Origin: Bostrychus sinensis
Lineage: Eukaryota > Chordata > Actinopteri > Gobiiformes > Eleotridae
Reading direction: 5' to 3'
Assembly: GCA_020698575.1 (NCBI GenBank)
Contig: CM036248.1
Location: 21,192,229-21,256,228 of the forward strand
DNA length: 64,000 nt
Part shown: in pieces, positions 57,592-64,000 of the stretch
Position numbering within the stretch: the stretch's first letter is position 1
How the letters are laid out: each line of letters begins with the position of its first letter
Program-made: the position numbers and the translations under genes
Notes under the pieces: generated by a model
Told to the model about the DNA's origin: nothing
Databases searched by the model: none
Seen by the model: only the letters and a program-made list of their open reading frames with translations

Positions 57592-58648
57592 GCGTGAAGA
57601 GCCGACCTTTGTCTGAAATACAGGAGCCCTGCCGCTTCAAACTGATCTGTCCTATTTTATCTGATGGCCCAGTTTACCTGACACTATTGCATCTGGGTCA
57701 TTATCAAAATACAGTGACAAACGTGTCCCTCCACTTTCTAGGCATGAAAAAGCTTAAAATTAAATAAAAAATTCTCCCAGTTAAGCCAATTCTATATTAC
57801 TCAACTCTGCTTTATTCATAGATGATAATTTAATTAGTTTTGCTATTTTTTTTTTTTTTAATACATCACTTTTAATTTTAGTTGTACACTAGAAAGCACA
57901 TGTCCCCTCTTTTGGTTTAAAACTTAGGTTGAGTCTAAATAACGTTTAAATTTTAAAAAACAAAAATATCATATTCTAGACAAATACTAGACTTAATAAA
58001 TGTGTAAAATTCCAACAAGAATTACTATTTGATAATATAAATAATTTATGAAGAATATCTGTCCCTTGCTTTTGTGTCATTGGTGTTATTTGCAACACAT
58101 ACCATTATTTTGGAAGTTTAAATAGATGTCAGAAATTGCTTCCAAGGTCAGTGGTCAACTATTATAAAGACTCTTTCCTGGGAGCTTATTGGTGAGTGTC
58201 TTTTTGCTTTGGAGAAGTGAAAAAAATATGTTAATAATGTTACTTTTTAATGTGGTTCTTTTTTGTTGGTCATTGGTGTTGTATTGATTTGCGAAAATAT
58301 ATGGGATTTTCAGTGAGAAAAAAATGGTTTTATGACAAAGTTATTAAGATTACACTAAGCTACATCATGTTAGCTTCAAGATAGCCTGGACACCATTTTG
58401 TAAAATGAAGCTTTTATAGAAATTTGTTATTGGTGTTGAGGACAATGTGCATGCACATTAACTGGCAAGTTGCAGTAGGTTAGGAGGCACAGGTGACTTA
58501 TAATGACAGTGAAGAAGTTACAGTCCACAGCCTTTGAGTATTTTCAGGAACTTTAATTTGGGAACATTTGACAGGTGTTGTGATGTGATATGTATGTGTG
58601 GTTTCTGCAGGAACAGCAAAAAGGAAAATAATTAGTAATGACAATCTA
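57592..58648. other. Flank between the retroelement and the Tc1-like element
   Basis: AT-rich sequence with no supported gene. TTGGTGTTATTTGCAACACA and similar phrases recur around 58075-58290, suggesting an unidentified repeat. Confidence 0.4.
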
Positions 58649-59085
58649 CAGTCACCGGCCACTTTATTAGGCACACCTGTCCAACTGCTCGTTAACGCAA
58701 ATTTCTAATCAGCCAATCACATGGCAGCAACTCAATGCATTTAGGCTGTAGACATGGTCAAGACGATCTGCTGCAGTTCAAACCGATCATCAGAATGGGG
58801 AAGAAAGGTGATTTAAGTGACTTTGAACGTGGCACAGTTGTTGGTGCCAGACGGCTGGTCTGAGTATTTCAGAAACTGCTGATCTACTGGAATTTTCACA
58901 CACAACCATCTCTAGGGTTTACAGAGAATGATCCGAAAAAGAGAAAATATCCAGTGAGCGGCAGTTCTGTGGGCGAAAATGCCTTGTTGATGCCAGAGGA
59001 GAATGGCCAGACTGGTTCGATCTGATAGTACAGTACAGTAACTTAAATCACCACTTGTTACAACCGAGGTATGCAGAAGAGCACC

Positions 59086-59312
59086 TTTTTTTTTTTTTTT
59101 TTTTTTAAATGGGCCAGCGTGTATTAATGAACGGCTAGTGCCGTAAATACACCGGATTATAGCTCAGAGCTAATTTCCACCCGTAGTCCCCACTCACATT
59201 CACACCGGCTTCCTGGTGTTCCCCAGCGGTCTCCCATCCAGGTATTGACCAGGCCCTACCCTGCTTAGCTTCTGTGGTGTGATGGGATCAGGCATCCACA
59301 AGGCAGTATGCC
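59086..59312 (-). mobile_element. 5S-rRNA-derived SINE (SINE3-like) inside the Tc1 copy
   Basis: Read on the reverse strand, it starts with a 5S-rRNA-like head (GCCTGATCCCATCACACCAC, GAAGCTAAGCAGGGTAGGGC, CTGGATGGGAGACCGCTGGG), then a body with GACTACGGGTGGAAATTAGC and GCTATAATCCGGTGTATTTA, and ends in a 21-base A run (T run on +, 59086-59106). A head from 5S rRNA with a LINE-type tail is the structure of fish SINE3. Confidence 0.9.
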
Positions 59313-59336
59313 TCTGAATGCACAACACGTCGAACC

Positions 59337-60053
59337 TTGAGGAAGATGGGCTACAGCAGCAGAAGACCACACCGGGTGCCACTCCTGTCAGCTAAGAACA
59401 GGAAACTGAGGCCACAATTCGCACAGGCTCACCAAAATTGGACGATAGAAGATTGGAAAAAAGTTGCCTGGTCTGATGAGTCTCGATTTCTGCTGCGACA
59501 TTTGGATGGTAGGGTCAGAATTTGGCGTCAACAACATGAAAGCATGGAACCATCCTGCCTTGTATCAACGGTTCAGGCTGGTGGTGGTGGTGTAATGGTG
59601 TGGGGGATATTTTCTTGGCATACTTTGGGCCCCTTAGTACCAATTGAGCATCGTTGCAACGCCACAGCCTACCTGAGTATTGTTGCTGACCATGTCCACC
59701 CCTTTATGACCACAGTGTACCCATCTTCTGAAGGCTACTTCCAGCAGGATAACGTGCCATGTCATAAAGCTTGAATCATCTCAGACTGGTTTCTTGAACA
59801 TGACAATGAGTTCACTGTACTCAAATGGCCTCCACAGTCACCAGATCTCAATCCAACAGAGCACCTTTGGGATGTGGTGGAACGGGAGATTCGCATCATG
59901 GATGTGCAGCCGACAAATCTGCAGCAACTGCATGATGCTATCATGTCAATATGGACAAAACTCTCTGAGGAATGTTTCCAGTACCTTGTTGAATCTATGC
60001 CACGAAGGATTAAGGCAGTTCTGAAGGCAAAAGGGGGTCCAACCCGGTACTAG
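59337..60053 (+). pseudogene. Tc1-like transposase, catalytic part, one in-frame stop
   Basis: The frame has WSDES (first catalytic Asp), QQDNVPCHKA (second Asp) and, after a TGA at 59772-59774, continues in the same frame through PDLNPTEHLWD (third catalytic residue) to the natural TAG at 60051. The stop codon is a single-base change where relatives have CGA. The DNA-binding half upstream is broken by the SINE and by stops. Confidence 0.88.
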
Positions 60054-60085
60054 CAAGGTGTAACTAATAAAGTGGCCGGTGAGTG

Positions 60086-61900
60086 TACATACAATATAGA
60101 AACACTAATGCACAGCAATACCAAGGCAAACATACAGAAAGAAAATAAGTCAAATTGTATTTGTATATTGTCACCCTCTTTGGTGGTACTGCAACAGTGA
60201 ATGCAAGAACTCAACATCATCTAATTACGTCATACATAATATGCTCAAGGGCGGGAAATACACCGCCATCTATAGGTAAAAACATGTAAGTGCAAATAGC
60301 TTCGCTAGTATAACTAACAAGGGAAAAATACAATACCACCTCAAACCGTGACTAATCAATAACAGGACAAATGCAGAATGCAAAGGCTGTAACAACAGCA
60401 TTAAAACAGTGCAAACAATCATAACTTGCGTCGATATGAACGCACAAGTCTACAACAACACTCATGTGCTCCCCAGGCATGACTAAAACCAGTTTGGACC
60501 AGCCCAGGGGAAATTGGCATGCACCAACTCAGCAGCCACTAGAGGTGATATGGAATGGTCCAAGTCTAATACTGGCAGGGGGTTTTATACAGCCGCCCCC
60601 TAATGTTCATAGCACATTAGATAACCTCATGGACGCGGGAAGGGGGTCTATATTTGACGGAACTATATTTTATCACACATTTTCAGATGAATTGTGTTCT
60701 CTTCATTAGTCATAAATATTGTAATTTTCCAATGCTGTTTAAAGCCTTGTTGTTGTTGCTCAGTTATTTAAGCGTGTTAATGTTCTCCAGCTTTGTCTCA
60801 AAAGACAATAGGCCGGATCTTCGGCATCTTAGCTCAGGAGGTGGATCAGACAGTGGCGCAGAACGGGGCCTTATCCCAATCCCTGTTCTTTAGACTGGAC
60901 GCAAAACTTAGTCTTAAGAGGTTGGACGTGGGCTGGGCTTAGGCGAGGGAGGAAAAGAAGTGCCCTGCTGCCCGCCTCTCAAATGAGGAAACGATGAGGC
61001 CGAGTTGGTGAAGCAAAGCTTCTGCTCAGGAGTTCTGGTCCCATGTGGCAGAACGTGCGCGGCTGTGCTTCGAGCAGTGCCCACCCACTCTTGTCCGTGC
61101 GCAAGGATCATGTAGAGTACGCGCCCCAGCTTACCGCTGGCTCAGGCTCTTTCGGGGCGCCAGGCGCAGCTGACAGAGGCAAGCAGTTTACATCTTTTTA
61201 TTGATTTATTTATTTTGTCTTTTGCTTTTCAGCACCGCGGAAAAGCACAACAGTGCGTGTAAATAGCGCGCCAGATTTAGTGCCATTTTGCTGCCATCTC
61301 AACGCATTTTTTGCTTTTTGCGTGTCTCTTTTGAATCACTTTCCGATCTGCGTTAAATGGTATTCTCACATCAGCAATAGAAATATATGGGGACAGCGGC
61401 TTGTCAGAGACAGATGATGTTGCACTATGGTCATACTCACAAACAAGTCCAAAAACTAGCCCACATGAAAGGATACTGTGTGAAAAGTGTGCAAGTTGCT
61501 ATAACAATAGCATGTCCCGTCTAAAAGTAGACAGAACAGTAGCCAGAGGAGCAGCGCCCGCCCCTCACCTGTCCACAGCATATGTTGAGCCAGTATGGGT
61601 TGGTGTTCATGGCTCAAGTTTAGTGAGCTGGCAACCCGTATTCGAGCCGCCATTTTGGATCTGTGATAAACGTGTGTTGCTTCAGTGTGTTCACAGTGAT
61701 GTGCCGGATGAATACAATTGTTTTGGTTTATAGGAAATCTGTACATTTGGGGTACAGTTACACATGAACAAGGAGTTGAGACATTTATTTTCCTATAAGG
61801 TGATTACAGGACACATGTTTACTAGTTAGATCAAAATGTGAATTAGATATTTCAAAGACAATATTGTAATACAATTGATTAAACATGTATGTTTAATATG
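60086..61900. other. Intergenic stretch; 3' part may be the LTR of the next element
   Basis: No gene recognised. Bases about 60930-61190 are GC-rich without a known domain. The 5' boundary of the LTR that ends near 62025 could not be placed because its partner LTR is outside the window. Confidence 0.45.
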
Positions 61901-62025
61901 ATAGGCAGAATAAACCCTGCAGCCGAGCGGTGCACATGTTAAACTTATCTGCCTCTTTGCTTTATTGCTCAGGGTTGAATATTCTCACCCCTCTCGGGCA
62001 CCCGCCGGGCGCGGGAGGGGCAACA
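61901..62025 (+). repeat. 3' part of the 5' LTR of a second retroelement
   Basis: AATAAA at 61909-61914, a GC-rich stretch (CACCCGCCGGGCGCGGGAGG) and a CA at 62024-62025, directly before a primer binding site, mark R-U5. The LTR start cannot be fixed. Confidence 0.65.
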
Positions 62026-62028
62026 TTC

Positions 62029-62046
62029 TGGGGGCTCGTCCGGGAT
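62029..62046 (+). other. Primer binding site, tRNA-Pro
   Basis: TGGGGGCTCGTCCGGGAT matches the 18-base tRNA-Pro primer site used by many retroviruses exactly. It lies three bases after the presumed LTR end, and gag starts 87 bases later. Confidence 0.88.
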
Positions 62047-62132
62047 GATTTCTGCGTTCTAGAGTGCAGCGAATCATCCATCATTGAACCTGACTTCAGA
62101 ACCTGAGAGATGCACCACAACAGTGATCCAAG

Positions 62133-62594
62133 ATGTCAGCACTTCGCGAGTTGCAGCGTGGGATCCAAAAGCAACTGCACAAGTTGATAAGTACAGCCAA
62201 TACAGACATACTCCACAAGTTAGCAACCTGCATCAAGGACGAGGTAAAGGAAGATGTACCAGGGGATGATGCAACAGCAGTGGAACTCTATGACTTCATC
62301 GTGGACTTTGTGAAAAGTGACCAGTTGGCAAGTCTGGAGGACCAAGGCATGTCCCGTCTGTTACTTTTTAATGACCTCATCATGGAGTTGCAGCAACCAA
62401 CTATAGCTAGTGTGGAGGAACGTGAGCTACAGCCTGAGGCTGACTCGATAGCAGGATCACCAGTTGTGCACGTGAGGATGGTCACACAGCCATCCGTAGC
62501 GAGCCAGGCTTCTGATATTGTCAAACTAGCTGATGTAGCAGCTTTGTTACCGCGAAGAGAATTCAAAATCCATAGCGGACAAATAAATATCTGA
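62133..62594 (+). CDS. gag N-terminal open frame of LTR retroelement 2
   Basis: Starts at ATG 62133 in a good context (AAGATGT) after an 86-base leader. The 153 codons include MSALRELQRGIQKQLHKLIS and a Leu/Asp-rich domain of unknown fold. It stops at TGA 62592-62594 while a second frame, offset by one base, is already open from 62587, which suggests one small indel in gag. I do not recognise the N-terminal domain. Confidence 0.75.
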   Translation: MSALRELQRGIQKQLHKLISTANTDILHKLATCIKDEVKEDVPGDDATAVELYDFIVDFVKSDQLASLEDQGMSRLLLFNDLIMELQQPTIASVEERELQPEADSIAGSPVVHVRMVTQPSVASQASDIVKLADVAALLPRREFKIHSGQINI

Positions 62595-63540
62595 CTCAGA
62601 CTCTGATGTAAGCTATGGCGCCCTATGCAAACAGATTGATGAGGGTTTAGCCGAGAACTTTACTGAAAATGAGATTATCCGTGCTGTGTTACGAATAATC
62701 AGACCAGGTACATTTAAAGATATGCTTTTGACTAAACACGAGTTAACAGTAGCTGAGCTCAAGCGGTTACTCAGAACACACTTAAAAGACAAGAGCAGTT
62801 TAGAGTTATTCCAGGAGCTTAGCAATGCAAAACAGCTTGATCGTGAAAGCCCACAACAGTTCATGTACCGGTTAATGGGGTTAAAGCAGCGGGTACTATT
62901 TTCTTCACAGGAAAATAGCTCCGGTTTCCAGTATGATAAAAGGTTAGTTCAAGGCGTGTTTCTGCACACCCTGTACCAAGGGATAAGTGAGAAATATGCA
63001 AACGTAAGAAGAGACTTAAAAGCGCTACTTAGTAACAGCAGCGTAACTGATGACTTCATCTTAGAAGTAATGACTAAGTCAGTTCAGGAAGAGGTGGAGC
63101 GACAAATACGCTTAGGTCCAACACATAAAACCAGAGTAGTGACTGTGAATGCCACACACCAGGGGGAAAGAGAACAAGTAGCCCAGCCGGCAGCTGAGGT
63201 CCAAGCCACTGTTCTCCAGACCCAAGCGGAAGTCCAAGCACAGCGCACAGCTATACATGAACTGACGGCCCATGTGTCTGCATTGGCTAAGACCCTGGAA
63301 AAGGCCTTAACACCAGCAGCAAAACTTCCAGAGCCACTACAGACCATCTCAGTGAAAACAGTGCAACCACTAAAGTCAGCGAAGTCTCGTAAGTGTCAAT
63401 CATGCACAGCACAAGGACTTGATGATTGCAACCACTGTTTTAAGTGTGGCAAAGAGGGACACCGAGCCGTGGGGTGCCTGCTCAGAAGTAAGCCAGTGGG
63501 AAACGTGAAAGGCCCAAGCCGTTCCACGTTAAAACAGTAA
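62587..63540 (+). CDS. gag C-terminal open frame with CCHC zinc knuckle
   Basis: The frame is open from 62587 (first ATG 62686) to TAA 63538-63540. It has capsid-like helices (ESPQQFMYRLMGLKQRV), an Ala/Gln-rich coiled stretch near 63180-63340, and CFKCGKEGHRAVGC (63436-63477), a CCHC nucleocapsid knuckle, preceded by an extra C-x2-C pair (CQSC). The last 49 bases overlap the protease frame. It is likely part of the same protein as the frame at 62133, split by a one-base change. Confidence 0.82.
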   Translation: MSDSDSDVSYGALCKQIDEGLAENFTENEIIRAVLRIIRPGTFKDMLLTKHELTVAELKRLLRTHLKDKSSLELFQELSNAKQLDRESPQQFMYRLMGLKQRVLFSSQENSSGFQYDKRLVQGVFLHTLYQGISEKYANVRRDLKALLSNSSVTDDFILEVMTKSVQEEVERQIRLGPTHKTRVVTVNATHQGEREQVAQPAAEVQATVLQTQAEVQAQRTAIHELTAHVSALAKTLEKALTPAAKLPEPLQTISVKTVQPLKSAKSRKCQSCTAQGLDDCNHCFKCGKEGHRAVGCLLRSKPVGNVKGPSRSTLKQ

Positions 63541-64000
63541 GCTTCAAGAAAAAAACTCTTACCATGCGACAGTCACCTGTAAAAACAAGGACAAGACAGG
63601 GAAACAGAGTTGCCAACCTGATTGGTAAAAGGTGTATGCTTACCTGTTATCTCAATGGTGTGCAAACTGATATGCTTTTAGACAGTGGAGCGCAAGTAAC
63701 CATAGTAACCAAATCCTGGATTCAGAAACACCTTCCAGATGTCGAAATTCTATCCCTGGAAGACCTGTTGCCAAATGATCCACTCAGAGTAACAGCAGCT
63801 AATGGGACTAATGTACCTTTCGATGGGTGGGCTGAAATTCTAGTTGAAATTAAAAGCTCCACATATGGTCAAGTAGCTATCCAGGTTCCCATGCTAGTTA
63901 GTCAGAGCTGTGTCAGTGGTCTGCTGTTAGGTTTCAATGTTATTGAGGAAATCATCTTAGAGAGTCTTGAAAAGCCAGGCAGTGTTAGTTTAAGTGATTT
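63492..64000 (+). CDS. Retroelement protease, start of pol (runs off the window)
   Basis: The frame is -1 relative to gag, open from 63492 to the window end. It has MLLDSGAQVTIV (Asp at 63681-63683), the catalytic triad of a retroviral aspartic protease, followed by a hydrophobic strand pattern ending SCVSGLLLGFNVI. It has no start codon in the overlap, so it is probably made by frameshifting. Reverse transcriptase and integrase should lie beyond 64000. Confidence 0.85.
63498..63504 (+). promoter_or_regulatory. Candidate -1 ribosomal frameshift site GGGAAAC
   Basis: In the gag frame it reads G GGA AAC, a canonical slippery heptamer, and lies inside the 49-base gag/pro overlap (63492-63540). 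Downstream bases could pair (AACGTG at 63502 with CACGTT at 63525, GGC with GCC inside). This stem is weak and its start overlaps the heptamer, so only the heptamer is persuasive. Confidence 0.65.

Larger units (their letters stand above)
58649..60085 (+). mobile_element. Tc1-like transposon, GGCCACTTTATTAG ends, with SINE3 insertion
   Basis: Inverted ends read CACCGGCCACTTTATTAG and CTAATAAAGTGGCCGGTG, with TA at 58647-58648 and 60086-60087. The transposase region is nearly full length but damaged: a frameshifted N-terminus, a SINE at 59086-59312 and a stop at 59772. It is much better preserved than the other four Tc1 copies in the window. Confidence 0.92.

Noticed and set aside
60930..61190. 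GC-rich block as an exon or CpG-island promoter
   Set aside because: No splice signals or domain could be supported and the sequence may belong to the upstream part of the second retroelement.
62288..62566. Antisense frame across gag
   Set aside because: Shadow of the gag frame on the other strand with no support.

Overview
The window looks like a piece of a teleost fish chromosome, probably from a percomorph-type fish. It is AT-rich, carries vertebrate exons separated by long introns, and is full of fish transposon families: Tc1-like elements, hAT MITEs, RTE-tailed SINEs, DANA-like SINEs, a 5S-rRNA-derived SINE3, L2/Maui-type LINE pieces and retroviral elements. The species cannot be named from the sequence.

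Bases 1-22059 hold the 3' half of one protein gene on the + strand, mid2 (midline 2/TRIM1). Five coding exons (381-508, 1194-1337, 9165-9326, 20968-21175, 21639-22059) join with matching phases into 353 codons plus a stop. They encode the end of the COS-box region, one fibronectin type III domain and a complete B30.2/SPRY domain. The RING, B-boxes and coiled coil lie upstream of the window. The introns (685, 7827, 11641 and 463 bp) hold a hAT element with another element nested inside it, two Tc1 remnants, SINEs and a LINE reverse-transcriptase relic.

Bases 22060 to about 49700 hold the mid2 3' UTR and then a gene-poor stretch. It contains hAT-type MITEs (two with 8-bp target-site duplications, at 27034-27542 and 44699-45453), two deleted Tc1 copies (one with about 630 bp of foreign sequence inside), SINE and LINE ends, a perfect 30-bp-arm palindrome at 39056-39118, a long GT microsatellite, and nested inverted repeats built on CTGAGTCGGACAC (47747-49071). 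No gene was confirmed here; one possible terminal exon (29448-29527) is flagged.

Bases 49723-57591 are a complete retroviral-type LTR element: two 547-bp LTRs differing at 3 positions, a 4-bp GCGT duplication and a tRNA-Trp-like primer site. Its interior is badly decayed, with fragments of gag, RNase H, integrase and env. Nearly identical LTRs around a wrecked interior suggest a defective element copied with helper proteins.

A Tc1-like transposon (58649-60085) with one stop codon after its second catalytic Asp and a SINE3 insertion follows. From about 61900 to the window edge lies the 5' end of another LTR element with an exact tRNA-Pro primer site, gag with a CCHC knuckle, a candidate -1 frameshift site (GGGAAAC) and a protease frame still open at base 64000. 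Its gag is broken once.
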